A stretch of DNA of 64,000 nt. Source: DAISKN01 sp963716925 (GTDB taxonomy: Bacteria > Acidobacteriota > Vicinamibacteria > Marinacidobacterales > SMYC01). The translations under genes and the position numbers were made by a program. The stretch is from the NCBI GenBank assembly GCA_963716925.1, contig CAVQUX010000025.1, forward strand, positions 124,001 through 188,000, in the 5' to 3' direction. Shown one piece after another: positions 18,583-28,042 of this stretch (within the stretch, counting starts at the first letter, position 1; each line of letters starts with the position of its first letter). The notes beneath the pieces were generated by a model, which was not told where the DNA came from, searched no databases, and was given only the letters and a program-made list of their open reading frames with translations.

Positions 18583-18591
18583 CTCCCGGTC

Positions 18592-19635
18592 ATGGCCCTT
18601 CGCATCGCGCTCGCACTGGTTCTTTCGTTGCCGGCGGTCGCTGCCCTCGGCCAGCCCCATCGCATCATCTTCGACACCGACTTCATCCTGCCTCCCGGAG
18701 ACGACGGGATGGCGCTTCTCCTGGCGCTCCAGTCGCCGGAAGTCGAGATCCTCGGCGTCACCACCGTCGCCGGCAACGAGAGCCTCGAGCGCGGAACCTC
18801 GGACGTTCTCCGAGTTCTCGAAATCCTGGGCCGGATGGACGTTCCCGTCTACCGCGGGGCCGACATGCCTCTGGTTCACGAGAAGAGCGAGTTCGCCACG
18901 TCCAATTATGGGAAATGGTGGTCCGACGATCCGCCGGCGCCGCCGCCCGGCGGTTTCGCGAAGAAACCCGCGGAAGCTGAGAGCGCCTACGACTTCATCG
19001 TGAGGACGGTGACGGCGAGTCCCGGCGACGTCACCATCGTCGCTCTCGGACCGCTCACCAACGTCGCCATCGCCCTCGGGAAAGAGCCTGGACTCGCTTC
19101 CCGGATCAAAGAGCTCGTCATCATGGGGGGCGCGGTGGCGTCGCTCGAAGACGGAGGCGGGAACATCACTCCCAACGCCGAGTTCAACTTCTGGGTCGAT
19201 CCCGAAGCCGCGAGAAAGACGCTCCGGTCGGGGGTCCCCATTCTGCTCTCGCCCCTGAACGTGTCGCGGAAGACGAAGCTCACGAAGAAGTGGTACGACG
19301 AGATGGTCTCCACCGAGACGCCGATCACGGCGCTCCTGAAGGAGACCATGGGCCCTCACTTCCGCACCGAGCCGGAGCGCGACTGGCTCATGTACGACCA
19401 GGTGGCGATGGCGAGCCTCATCGATCGGACTCTGGTCACGACCGCGGAGCTCTACGTGGACGTCGACACCAATCGCGGAATCAACTACGGCGTCTCGGTA
19501 GGAGGCTCGGAGCTGTGGCCCGGCGCCGAAGGCGCGCGGAAGATGGCGGTGGAGCACGACCTCGACTGGCCCCGGTTCATCGAGATGTTCGTTTCCAGGG
19601 TCCGGGCGCCGCTCCGAAAGAGTTCGGGAGGCTAG
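18592..19635 (+). CDS. Nucleoside hydrolase, exported
   Basis: Hydrolyses the N-glycosidic bond of ribonucleosides. The 347-residue product has a signal peptide (ALALVLSLPAVAALG) and the calcium/substrate motif as FDTDFILPPGDDGMALL, an enlarged version of DTDxGxDDxxA. VTTVAGNESLERGTSDV, VALGPLTNVAIAL and NAEFNFWVDPEAA are also family segments. The extra residues inside the DTD...DD loop are unusual. It is followed after one base by the amine oxidase gene. Confidence 0.9.
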   Translation: MALRIALALVLSLPAVAALGQPHRIIFDTDFILPPGDDGMALLLALQSPEVEILGVTTVAGNESLERGTSDVLRVLEILGRMDVPVYRGADMPLVHEKSEFATSNYGKWWSDDPPAPPPGGFAKKPAEAESAYDFIVRTVTASPGDVTIVALGPLTNVAIALGKEPGLASRIKELVIMGGAVASLEDGGGNITPNAEFNFWVDPEAARKTLRSGVPILLSPLNVSRKTKLTKKWYDEMVSTETPITALLKETMGPHFRTEPERDWLMYDQVAMASLIDRTLVTTAELYVDVDTNRGINYGVSVGGSELWPGAEGARKMAVEHDLDWPRFIEMFVSRVRAPLRKSSGG

Positions 19636-19636
19636 A

Positions 19637-21061
19637 ATGGATCGAAGGTCCTTCCTTCAGAGAACGGGTGCCGCTCTCGCGGTCGGTCTGGCTCCGCGAG
19701 CTTCTTTCACGGCCCAGTCCGCCGAAAGAACGCGAGTCCTCGTCGTCGGCGCCGGACTCGCCGGCCTCGCGGCGGCGTACGAGCTCGACAAGGCCGGCTA
19801 CGGCGTCACCGTCCTCGAAGCCCGTTCCCGGCCCGGTGGACGGGTGCGGACCTACCGGGATCCCTTCGCCGACGGGCTCTACGCCGAGATGGGCGCCGAG
19901 TACGTCGACGCCACCGACGAGTACGATCATCTCTACTGCAGGGAGTTCGGCCTCAAGGTCCTCACGGCGAAGCTCTACGACGGCATCTTCGTCCGCGGAC
20001 GGAAGATCGCGATGAAGGCGATCAAGGACGGAACCGCGACGCTCCCCTTCGAGGGAACGAAGAAGGGCCAGCTCTTCGGGCAGGAGTCGCAGTACATCGA
20101 GCGTCTCGTCGCCCTGGTCAAGGACCGGGAGGCGCCTCCCCCCGAGATCCAGAAGCTCGACAATCTCTCCGTCGTGGAGCTCCTCCTGGAAGAGGGAGCG
20201 CCTCGAGACATCATCGCTCTCTACACCTATCTGAACGCCACCGAGTCGACGGCGAGGCCGCACGAGATGTCGGCCTACGGCCTGGTGATGAGCGGGGTGC
20301 ACGAAGGCGGTTTCAACGAGGACGTGGACGAGGGCCGAATCCTGGGAGGCAACGATCAGCTTCCGAAGGCTTTCGCCCGGGCGCTCTCGGACAAGATTCT
20401 CTTCCGGCGCCCGGTGCGGCGGATCGTCCACGACGCGAACGGAGCCGAGGTATGGTTCGAGGAGGGTGGCTCGCTCCAGTCGATGCGGGCGCCTAAGCTC
20501 GTCCTCGCCCTTCCTTTCAAAGTGCTCCGCGACGTCGAGGTCACACCGGCGTTCTCTCCGGAGAAGACGAAGGTCATCGACTCGCTGTGCTACGGGCAGG
20601 TGATGAAAGTCGCGATGCAGTTCAAGAAGAGATTCTGGGACGAGCCCGGGAGCGTGGGCCAGCGGGTCTTCACCGACACCATGCTTCGGCGCATCTACCA
20701 CATGTCGATCGATCAGCCGGGGCCTCGCGGCATCCTGATGAGCTTCACTTCCGGCGCCGACGCCGAGAAGCTCGGGTTCCTCTCCGAGGACTCGCGCCTC
20801 GAGACCGCTCTCGCCGAGGTGACGCGGGTCTGGCCCGAGGCTCCGAAGCTCTGGGAGAGCGCCGCCATCAAGTACTGGAACGAGGACCCCTGGGTGCGGG
20901 GAAGCTACTCCTTTCTCGGCGTCGGCCAGAAGGATTTCCGGGCGACCGCGAGGAAGCCCGAGGGCGTCGTTCACTTCGCGGGCGAGCACACCGCGACCGC
21001 CTCGATGAACGGCGCCATCGCGTCCGGAGTCCGGGTCGCCAAGGAGATCCAGGGAACGTGA
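19637..21061 (+). CDS. Flavin-dependent amine oxidase, Tat-exported
   Basis: The 474-residue FAD enzyme of the monoamine oxidase family oxidises amines or amino acids. The start is a twin-arginine leader (MDRRSFLQRTGAALAVG). The Rossmann motif VLVVGAGLAGLAAAYELDKAGY follows with EARSRPGGRVRTY. The C-terminal FAD segment is HFAGEHTATASMNGAIASGV. It lies between a nucleoside hydrolase and a PQQ-like propeller, whose GTG start overlaps its stop codon, forming a three-gene periplasmic catabolic operon. Confidence 0.9.
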   Translation: MDRRSFLQRTGAALAVGLAPRASFTAQSAERTRVLVVGAGLAGLAAAYELDKAGYGVTVLEARSRPGGRVRTYRDPFADGLYAEMGAEYVDATDEYDHLYCREFGLKVLTAKLYDGIFVRGRKIAMKAIKDGTATLPFEGTKKGQLFGQESQYIERLVALVKDREAPPPEIQKLDNLSVVELLLEEGAPRDIIALYTYLNATESTARPHEMSAYGLVMSGVHEGGFNEDVDEGRILGGNDQLPKAFARALSDKILFRRPVRRIVHDANGAEVWFEEGGSLQSMRAPKLVLALPFKVLRDVEVTPAFSPEKTKVIDSLCYGQVMKVAMQFKKRFWDEPGSVGQRVFTDTMLRRIYHMSIDQPGPRGILMSFTSGADAEKLGFLSEDSRLETALAEVTRVWPEAPKLWESAAIKYWNEDPWVRGSYSFLGVGQKDFRATARKPEGVVHFAGEHTATASMNGAIASGVRVAKEIQGT

Positions 21062-22317
21062 AGCTCGTCCTCTTCTTCCTGACCGTTGCCGGGGCTTCCG
21101 ACAACTGGCCTCAATTCCGGGGTCCGGACTCGATGGGGGTGGCGGAGGACCCGCGCCTTCCCGATACCTGGAGCGCCACCGAGAACGTCACCTGGAGAGC
21201 TTCCATTCCCGGCCGCGGATGGTCGTCCCCGATCCTCTGGGGAGACCGCATCTTCGTCACGTCCGTCGTCTCCGACACCGAGCAAGGGGCCCCGAAGACG
21301 GGGCTCTATTCCGGCGGTCCTCAGGAGATTCCGGGAGGCGAGCACCGGTGGATGGTCTACGGGATCGACTGGGACACGGGCGCGGTCGCCTGGGAAAAGG
21401 AGGTTCACCGCGCGAGGCCCTCGAAAGCCCGCCATCTCAAGAACAGCTATGCCTCCGAGACCCCGGTTGCCGATGCCGAGCGTCTGTACGTCTACTTCGG
21501 AAACCTCGGCGTCTTCGCCTTCGATCACCAGGGAGAGCTTCTCTGGAAGAAGGAGCTGCCGCCCCACGAGACCCGGAACGGCTGGGGCACGGCCTCCTCT
21601 CCGGTGCTTCACGAAGGCAGGCTCTACCTGGTGAACGACAACGAGGAGGACTCCAGCCTTCTCGCCCTGGAGGCGGCGACGGGTAGAGAGATCTTTCGCG
21701 TTCCTCGCGAAGAGAAGTCCAACTGGTCGACGCCTTATGTGTGGACGAACGCCCTTCGCACGGAAATCGTGACCACGGGCGCGAACAAGATCCGGAGCTA
21801 CGATCTCGACGGCAAGCTCCTCTGGGAAATACCGGGAATGTCGTCGATCACCATCCCGACTCCCTTCTCCAAGTTCGGCCTGCTCTTCGTCTCCTCCGGC
21901 TACGTGGGGGACGATCTGCGCCCGGTCTATGCCATCAAGCCAGGAGGCGAGATCGCCTGGACCCACCGCCAGGCCGGCCCCTACAACCCCTCCCCCGTCC
22001 TCTACGGCGACCACTACTACACCCTCCACGATCGGGGCTTCTTCACCAGCCACGATGCCCGAACGGGAACGGAGATCTACGACAAGCAGCGCATCGATCC
22101 GGCGGCGGGAGCTTTCACCGCGTCTCCCTGGGCGTACAACGGGAAGATCTTTTGCTTGAGCGAGGAGGGGGTGACCTACGTGATCCAGGCGGGGCCGGAG
22201 TTCCGGGTGGTGGGCAAGAACCCGCTCGACGAAGTGGCGCTCGCGACCCCCGCAATCGCAAGGGGAAGTCTCCTGATCCGAACCGCGACGAAGCTCTACC
22301 GGATCGCCAGACATTAG
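21058..22317 (+). CDS. PQQ-like beta-propeller repeat protein, secreted
   Basis: The 419-residue product begins with a signal peptide (KLVLFFLTVAGASDN) and then WPQFRGPDSMGVAED, the standard opening of secreted PQQ-like (BamB-type) propellers. Repeats with tryptophan-docking motifs (GIDWDTGAVAWEKE, FDHQGELLWKKE, SYDLDGKLLWEI) follow. There is no dehydrogenase signature, so it is probably a binding or scaffold protein. GTG 21058 overlaps the preceding TGA. A paralogue lies at 50020. Confidence 0.88.
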   Translation: MKLVLFFLTVAGASDNWPQFRGPDSMGVAEDPRLPDTWSATENVTWRASIPGRGWSSPILWGDRIFVTSVVSDTEQGAPKTGLYSGGPQEIPGGEHRWMVYGIDWDTGAVAWEKEVHRARPSKARHLKNSYASETPVADAERLYVYFGNLGVFAFDHQGELLWKKELPPHETRNGWGTASSPVLHEGRLYLVNDNEEDSSLLALEAATGREIFRVPREEKSNWSTPYVWTNALRTEIVTTGANKIRSYDLDGKLLWEIPGMSSITIPTPFSKFGLLFVSSGYVGDDLRPVYAIKPGGEIAWTHRQAGPYNPSPVLYGDHYYTLHDRGFFTSHDARTGTEIYDKQRIDPAAGAFTASPWAYNGKIFCLSEEGVTYVIQAGPEFRVVGKNPLDEVALATPAIARGSLLIRTATKLYRIARH

Positions 22318-22335
22318 GATCGATTGGGGGAAATG

Positions 22336-22418
<83 letters not shown>

Positions 22419-22544
22419 GACTCCTCCCTCCCTCGAGCTCAACTCGCCGCAGCCAAGAGCAGGGATAGCTTTCTTTCTTCGTGCCCTGGCGTTCCTCGCG
22501 CCCTTGCGTTCGTTCCGGTTCGTCAGTCGGGCGCGTGGTATTCA

Positions 22545-23882
22545 GTGAGCGAGCTCCCGCGGAAGCTCGGGCTCGCGGACGGAGCCCTCCTTCTCGTGGG
22601 CTCCGTCATCGGCTCCGGGATCTTCGTCGTCCCGAGCCTCATCGCACGCCGCGTTCCCGAGCCCGGCCTGGTCATCGCCATCTGGGCCTGCTCCGGCCTT
22701 CTGGTGCTCGCCGGCGCCCTCGCCCTCGCCGAGCTCGGCGCCATGCTCCCCCAGTCCGGCGGACTCTACGTCTACATGCGCGAGGCCTACGGAAGGTTCT
22801 TCGCGTTTCTCTACGGATGGACCGTCGTGCTGGTGGTGATCCCCGGCTCGATGGCCGCTCTCACCACCGCTTTTCTCCTGTACCTGGGGCATTTCTTTCC
22901 CCTTCCTCCGGCGGCGGCGAAAGTCCTGGGGATCCTCGTGCTTCTCGTTCTCGCCTACGTGAACTCCCGCGGCGTGCGCTGGGGCGCGAACGTTCAGAAC
23001 GGTTTCACCATCCTGAAGGCGGGGAGCCTCCTGGCGCTGGTTCTGGCGGCCGTCATCACCAGACGCGGGTCGACCGAGAACTTCTTCCCCCTGGCTCCGG
23101 AGACGTTCGATCTCGACGTCTTCGGCGCGATCGGGGTCGCGATGATCTCCACGCTCTTCGCCTACGACGGCTGGCATTTCGTGGGCTTCGTGGCCGGGGA
23201 AATGAAGGAGCCTTCGAAGAACGTGCACCGCAGCATCCTCATCGGGATCTTCATCGTGATCGCCATCTACGTGGCGGTCAATCTCGCCTACATTTTCGCC
23301 CTCGGTCAGGCGGGTATCGCCGCCTCCGACCGCGTTTCTTCCGACGCGGTGTCGGTGATGATCGGCCCCGTGGGCGCGAGCCTCATCGCCATCGCCATCA
23401 TCTGCTCGACGTTCGGAGCGAACGCCGCCAACATGCTCGCGGGACCACGCGTCCTCTTCGCCCTCGCGAAGGACGGGCTGGTCTTCCCGAAGCTCGCGGA
23501 GATTCATCCCCGCTTCAGAAGCCCCGCGAACGCCATCTGGTTTCTCGCGATCTGGGCCGCCGTCCTCACTCTGACCGGCGGCTACGAGCACTTGATCACG
23601 ATGGCGATGTTCGCGAACTGGATACTTTTCACCATGGTCGCGTACTCCGTGGTGGTGCTGCGGCGCCGCCACCCGGAATGGCCGCGGCCCTACCGCGTGC
23701 CGTTCTATCCATTTCCGGTGGTGATCTTCGTCCTGGTGGCGGCGGTGTTCGTCCTGAACACCCTGGTGGAGTCGACGCGGAGCTCGATCTACGGGCTCGT
23801 GATCCAGGGGGTGGGAGTAATCTTCTATCTCGTGTGGCGGTCTACTTCCGACCCGGCCCGCGCCGCCGCACCTGCGGAATGA
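22545..23882 (+). CDS. APC-superfamily amino acid permease
   Basis: The 445-residue protein has about 12 membrane helices. The first carries the APC substrate motif GSVIGSGIFVVPS and helix 3 has ELGAMLPQSGGLYVYMREAYG, typical of the LAT/AAT branch of secondary amino acid transporters. FAYDGWHFVGFVAGEMKEPSKN is the conserved helix 6 region. The start is GTG at 22545. The last 41 bases overlap the convergent TPR gene. Confidence 0.9.
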   Translation: MSELPRKLGLADGALLLVGSVIGSGIFVVPSLIARRVPEPGLVIAIWACSGLLVLAGALALAELGAMLPQSGGLYVYMREAYGRFFAFLYGWTVVLVVIPGSMAALTTAFLLYLGHFFPLPPAAAKVLGILVLLVLAYVNSRGVRWGANVQNGFTILKAGSLLALVLAAVITRRGSTENFFPLAPETFDLDVFGAIGVAMISTLFAYDGWHFVGFVAGEMKEPSKNVHRSILIGIFIVIAIYVAVNLAYIFALGQAGIAASDRVSSDAVSVMIGPVGASLIAIAIICSTFGANAANMLAGPRVLFALAKDGLVFPKLAEIHPRFRSPANAIWFLAIWAAVLTLTGGYEHLITMAMFANWILFTMVAYSVVVLRRRHPEWPRPYRVPFYPFPVVIFVLVAAVFVLNTLVESTRSSIYGLVIQGVGVIFYLVWRSTSDPARAAAPAE

Positions 23883-24342
23883 ACGTCACCCAGAGGCGGG
23901 CCGAAACCGTCCGGACGATTCCCATGTACTTGTTGAGGGGATGCCGGCGCGAAAGCGATCGAAACGCCGGCTTCGACCGCGGCACCAGGTGCCGGAGCTC
24001 GCTCATGAGCCTTCGGTCGTCGGGGTGCGCCACCAGTCCCTCGGTGAGGGCCACGATGGCCTCCCCCCGCCTGCGGCTCATCGCCAGAACCCGCCCGAGG
24101 TTCAGATAGAGATCGCTCGACCTTCGCCCGTCCTTTTCGATCGCCCGCCGGCAGAGCGCGATCGCCGCGTCGAATCGGCCCTCGGTCAAGGCCATCAGGA
24201 GCCCGCAGTAGGAGAGGTGGTCCGGGTCGGCGCTCCCGTCCTCGACGAGCTTCTTGAGGGAGCTCGCGGCGAAAGTGAACAGGCGGGAGCGGTAATCCTC
24301 CATCGCGCTCTTGAAGAGAAGCTCCCGCTCGTTCGGGTCCAT
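23842..24342 (-). CDS. Short TPR-like protein
   Basis: The 166-residue helical protein carries at least two tetratricopeptide units (SYCGLLMALTEGRFDAAIALC and SSDLYLNLGRVLAMSRRRGE). Its basic C-terminal tail (IPQVRRRGPGRK) lies inside the convergent permease gene. It has no leader, so it is cytoplasmic. It starts 10 bases after the threonine synthase stop and is probably co-transcribed with it. The function is unknown. Confidence 0.75.
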   Translation of the reverse strand: MDPNERELLFKSAMEDYRSRLFTFAASSLKKLVEDGSADPDHLSYCGLLMALTEGRFDAAIALCRRAIEKDGRRSSDLYLNLGRVLAMSRRRGEAIVALTEGLVAHPDDRRLMSELRHLVPRSKPAFRSLSRRHPLNKYMGIVRTVSARLWVTFIPQVRRRGPGRK

Positions 24343-24352
24343 GGAGGAAAGC

Positions 24353-25579
24353 CTAGGCGAACCGGCGCCGAAATTCCAGTACGGAGATCACATTTGGGAC
24401 GGAAACGAGCGTTTTCGCCGCACCCATGTCCTTGAAGCCCGTCCCTGTGGCGAGACAGCAGACGCTCGCTTTGGGATCGATAATCCCTCGCTCGACGAGG
24501 CTTCTCAGCGCCGCGACCGCGGTCGCGCTCGAGGGCTCCACGAAGAGGCCCTCCGTCGAAGCGATCAGCTTCTCCGCTTCGAGCGTCTCCTCGTCGCTCA
24601 CGGCGATCGCGACTCCCCCGGACTCGGCGATCGCGGGCACGGCGATGTGCGCATCGAAGATCACGTCGTCGGCGATGGCGCCGCAGATCGTCCGAATCTC
24701 GGGCCATCGCCGGGAGGCGGCATCCTTCCAGGAGAGGCCGAGATGGACGGCTTCGACGAACGGAGCGCAGCCTTCGGCCTGGACCCCCGCGAGGCGCGGC
24801 AGCCGATCGATCGCCCCGAGAGCCTTCAGCTCGCGGAAGCCTCGCCATATCGAGCCGAGGTTTCCGCCCCCGCCTACGGGAACCACGAGCCAGTCGGGCA
24901 CGTCGGACGCGAGCTCGTAGGCGATGGTCTTCGAGCCTTCCAGGGTGAAAGGATTGTAGAGGGCGGTCGTGGCGACGACGTGCCAGTCAAAGCGCTGCGC
25001 GGCCTCCTCCATCAACGCGAAGACCGCCGCCGGAGAGCTCTCGTCGATGCGAAAGAGCTCGGCGCCGTACATGAGGATCTGGGAGAGTTTCTCCTCCGGC
25101 ACGGAGCGGGGCACGAAGACTTTCGCTTCCAGCCCCGCCTTCGCAGCGTAAGCCGCCGCCGCGGCGGCGACGTTTCCGGAGGACTGAACCGCGACCGTGG
25201 TCTTCCCCAGCTCTTTCGCGCGCGAGATCCCGACGGAGAGCATCCGGTCCTTGAACGAGCCCGTCGGGTTCCGGGTCTCGTCCTTCACCGTCAGGCTCTC
25301 GAGCCCGAGCGCGGCGGCGAGCCTCGGCGCTTCGAGCCGCGGCGTCCCCCCCTCGCCGAGCGAGACGATGGAGCTCCTCTCGAGGACGGGAAGAAGCGGG
25401 AAGTGCCTCCATATTCCGGGAAGACCAGGCTCCTCGAGACGCTCGAGAGGGTAGTGCGGAACGAGAGGCCCGTCGCAGCCCGCGCAGCGCCGGCCGCCGT
25501 AGGAGACTTCGTGCCGGGCGCCGCAGCCGGCGCAATCCAAACGAAACTTGCCGTCCATCCGGGAATTGGACTGTATCAC
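24353..25579 (-). CDS. thrC: Threonine synthase
   Basis: Converts O-phosphohomoserine to threonine with PLP. The 408 residues begin with a zinc-ribbon-like segment (Cys16/Cys19 and Cys32/Cys35), then GEGGTPRLEAPRLAAALG. The PLP lysine is Lys110 in NPTGSFKDRM, and the phosphate loop is VPVGGGGNLGSIWRG. An in-frame ATG at 25558 (MDGKFRLDC) is the alternative start. It belongs to fold-type II enzymes; cysteate synthase or a related enzyme is less likely. Confidence 0.9.
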   Translation of the reverse strand: MIQSNSRMDGKFRLDCAGCGARHEVSYGGRRCAGCDGPLVPHYPLERLEEPGLPGIWRHFPLLPVLERSSIVSLGEGGTPRLEAPRLAAALGLESLTVKDETRNPTGSFKDRMLSVGISRAKELGKTTVAVQSSGNVAAAAAAYAAKAGLEAKVFVPRSVPEEKLSQILMYGAELFRIDESSPAAVFALMEEAAQRFDWHVVATTALYNPFTLEGSKTIAYELASDVPDWLVVPVGGGGNLGSIWRGFRELKALGAIDRLPRLAGVQAEGCAPFVEAVHLGLSWKDAASRRWPEIRTICGAIADDVIFDAHIAVPAIAESGGVAIAVSDEETLEAEKLIASTEGLFVEPSSATAVAALRSLVERGIIDPKASVCCLATGTGFKDMGAAKTLVSVPNVISVLEFRRRFA

Positions 25580-25593
25580 CCTTCGCGGATAGT
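25566..25593 (+). promoter_or_regulatory. Promoter of the second ADOP permease
   Basis: TTGGAC (25566-25571) and GATAGT (25588-25593) are 16 bases apart and end 9 bases before ATG 25603. The predicted transcript is therefore essentially leaderless. Confidence 0.35.
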
Positions 25594-25602
25594 CTTGAGC
25601 GC

Positions 25603-28038
25603 ATGCTTCGCGAGCTCGAGCAATCGATCCGGGGACTCCTGCGCTCTCCCGCTCACTCGGCGATCGTCGTTCTCACGATGGCTCTCGGAATCGGCGCCAC
25701 GGCGACCATCGCGAGCGTCGTCAACGGAGTGCTCCTGCGGCCGCTCCCGTTCCACGATCCGGAGCGCCTGATGATGGTCTGGCAAAGGGCCCCCGGGGTC
25801 GGCGTCGAGGAGGACTGGCTCTCGCCGGCGCAGTACTTCGATCTCCGCGAGAAAGTCCAGGGATTCGAGGAGCTGGCGATGGTCTTCGGAACCAACGTCA
25901 CCCTGACCGGGGACCGCGCCGAGCCCGAGCGGCTCGGCGCCCTCAACGTGACTTCGTCCTTTTTCGACCTCTTCGGTATCGAGCCCGTTCTCGGAAGACG
26001 CCTCTCCGCCGAAGACGACCTTCCCGGGGCGGCGGTGAAGGTCCTCCTGTCGGAGAACCTGTACCAGCGGCGCTTCCAGGGCGACCCGGCGGTTCTGGGC
26101 CGCACCATCGAAGTGGACGGCGAGCGTCTCGAGGTTGCGGGAGTGCTGCCCCCCCTCCCCCTGGACGAAGACCTTCTCCCGACGCTGAACACCGTGCCGG
26201 TGTTCGATCTCGTCACGTCGCTCCCCATCGAGGACCCCGGGATCACCACCCGCGGGTCGGAGAACTACAACGTGATCGGAAGGCTCGCCCCGTCCACGAC
26301 TCCGGCGGAGCTCGAAGGGGAGCTTCTGCGGGTGGCGGAGGGAGTGGTCCAGGATGCGGGGAGCCTCGGCGCCGGGCTCGAAGCGGGACGGGGGTACCGC
26401 ATCGACGCGGTCTCGCTCCTCGATGAAGTGGTGGGGCCGGTGCGCTCCCCGCTGCTGCTTCTCCTCGGCGCTACCGCCGCCCTCCTCCTCATCGCCTGCG
26501 CCAACGTGGCGAACCTCGTTCTCACCCGGGCCGCGGCCCGGAGCCGCGAGCTCGCCCTCCGCGCCGCCATCGGGGCGTCGCGATGGCGCCTGATCCGGCA
26601 CGCGTTGATCCCGAACCTCCTTCTCGGCCTCGTCGCCGGAGGCCTGGGTCTTCTCCTGGCGGTCCAGGCGATCGGTGCCCTGCGCATGGCATCGCCGCCG
26701 GATCTTCCGAGGCTCGCCGAGATCGCCATCGATCCCGCGATCGTCACCTTCGCCATCGCGCTCTCTCTCGCGTCGAGCCTTCTGTTCGGCCTGGTCCCCG
26801 CCCTGCGCCTCTCGGAGGTCTCGCCCACCGAGGCGCTGCGCGAGGGGGCGACGGCGGTGAGAGCCCGGTCGCTCTGGCGGGGCGGATCGCGCTACTTCGT
26901 GATCGTTCAAGTGGCGCTGTCTCTCGTGCTCGCGACCGGCGCCGGACTCCTCCTCCGCACGTTCTTCGAGCTTCGCTCCACCGCCCCCGGATTCCGCACG
27001 GAAGGAGCCGTGACGTTTCGCGTCTCGCTCGTCGGTGAGCGCTACGAGGACCGCGCGGCGAGGGACCGATTCTTCGAGCTCCTGTTCGAGCGCATCCGCG
27101 CGGGCAGCGGGGTGTCCAATGCCGGAGGGATCTCGATGCTTCCCCTGACCCGCGGTTTCGCCTGGACCGACTTCCTCGTCCAGGACCAGCAGGACCCCGA
27201 GCGCAACCGTGTGGTCGCCGACGTGCACGTCGTGACCCCGGGCTACTTCGAGGCCATGGGCATTCCCCTTCTCGCCGGGCGGACTTTCACGAATGCGGAC
27301 GACGGCGAGCCTCTCGAGGTCGTGGTGAACCGGGCGCTCGCGGAGCGCTTCTTTCGAATCGACGAAGCCGTGGGGAAGTGGGTCGCGCGCCGGCCCGAGG
27401 AGCGCCTTTCGATCCTGGGAGTGGTCGAGAACGTGAAGCATTACGGCCTCGGCACCGAGCCGCGCATGACGGTCTTCTTCCCCTACGAGGCCTATGCCAG
27501 CCGGACCCTCTACGGCGTCGCGAGCGGCCCCGGAGGCGCGGAGTCGATCGCTCCCCGGGTGAGCGAAGCCGTCCAGGCGCTCGACCCCCAGATCCCGGTA
27601 TACGACTCCCGAACGATGAGCGAGCGCGTGTCGGACTCTCTCGCGCGGGAACGGGTCCTGATGATGCTTCTCCTTCTCTTCAGCGGCATCGCCGTCACCC
27701 TGGCGACCGTGGGTCTCTACGGCGTCCTGTCGTTCACCGTCGCCACCCATGCCCGGGAGCTCGGAATCCGCAAGGCCGTCGGAGCGAGCGGCGCGGATCT
27801 CTACCGGCACGTGCTCCGCGGAGCCCTCGGGGTCGTCGGGGTCGGGATCGCTCTCGGGATCGCGGCCGCTCTGTTCGCCGCAAGGCTCACCTCAGGCTTG
27901 CTCTACGGTGTCGAGGCGTCCGATCCGCTGACCCTCGCCGCCGCCGCGGCTCTCCTTCTCGCCGTGGGGCTTTGCGCGAGCATTCTCCCGGCGCGTCGAG
28001 CGGCCGGCATCGACCCCGTCATCGCACTCAAGGAGTAA
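25603..28038 (+). CDS. ADOP/MacB-type ABC transporter permease
   Basis: The 811-residue product starts directly with the first FtsX helix (SAIVVLTMALGIGATATIASVVNG), so it lacks the PadR-associated N-terminal segment of the paralogue at 9407. It contains two MacB-PCD/FtsX units with AAIGASRWRLIRHALIPNLLLG and KAVGASGADLYRHVL turns and ends PARRAAGIDPVIALKE. No ATPase is adjacent. The phosphatase-superfamily lipoprotein follows after four bases and is probably co-transcribed. Confidence 0.92.
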   Translation: MLRELEQSIRGLLRSPAHSAIVVLTMALGIGATATIASVVNGVLLRPLPFHDPERLMMVWQRAPGVGVEEDWLSPAQYFDLREKVQGFEELAMVFGTNVTLTGDRAEPERLGALNVTSSFFDLFGIEPVLGRRLSAEDDLPGAAVKVLLSENLYQRRFQGDPAVLGRTIEVDGERLEVAGVLPPLPLDEDLLPTLNTVPVFDLVTSLPIEDPGITTRGSENYNVIGRLAPSTTPAELEGELLRVAEGVVQDAGSLGAGLEAGRGYRIDAVSLLDEVVGPVRSPLLLLLGATAALLLIACANVANLVLTRAAARSRELALRAAIGASRWRLIRHALIPNLLLGLVAGGLGLLLAVQAIGALRMASPPDLPRLAEIAIDPAIVTFAIALSLASSLLFGLVPALRLSEVSPTEALREGATAVRARSLWRGGSRYFVIVQVALSLVLATGAGLLLRTFFELRSTAPGFRTEGAVTFRVSLVGERYEDRAARDRFFELLFERIRAGSGVSNAGGISMLPLTRGFAWTDFLVQDQQDPERNRVVADVHVVTPGYFEAMGIPLLAGRTFTNADDGEPLEVVVNRALAERFFRIDEAVGKWVARRPEERLSILGVVENVKHYGLGTEPRMTVFFPYEAYASRTLYGVASGPGGAESIAPRVSEAVQALDPQIPVYDSRTMSERVSDSLARERVLMMLLLLFSGIAVTLATVGLYGVLSFTVATHARELGIRKAVGASGADLYRHVLRGALGVVGVGIALGIAAALFAARLTSGLLYGVEASDPLTLAAAAALLLAVGLCASILPARRAAGIDPVIALKE

Positions 28039-28042
28039 GACC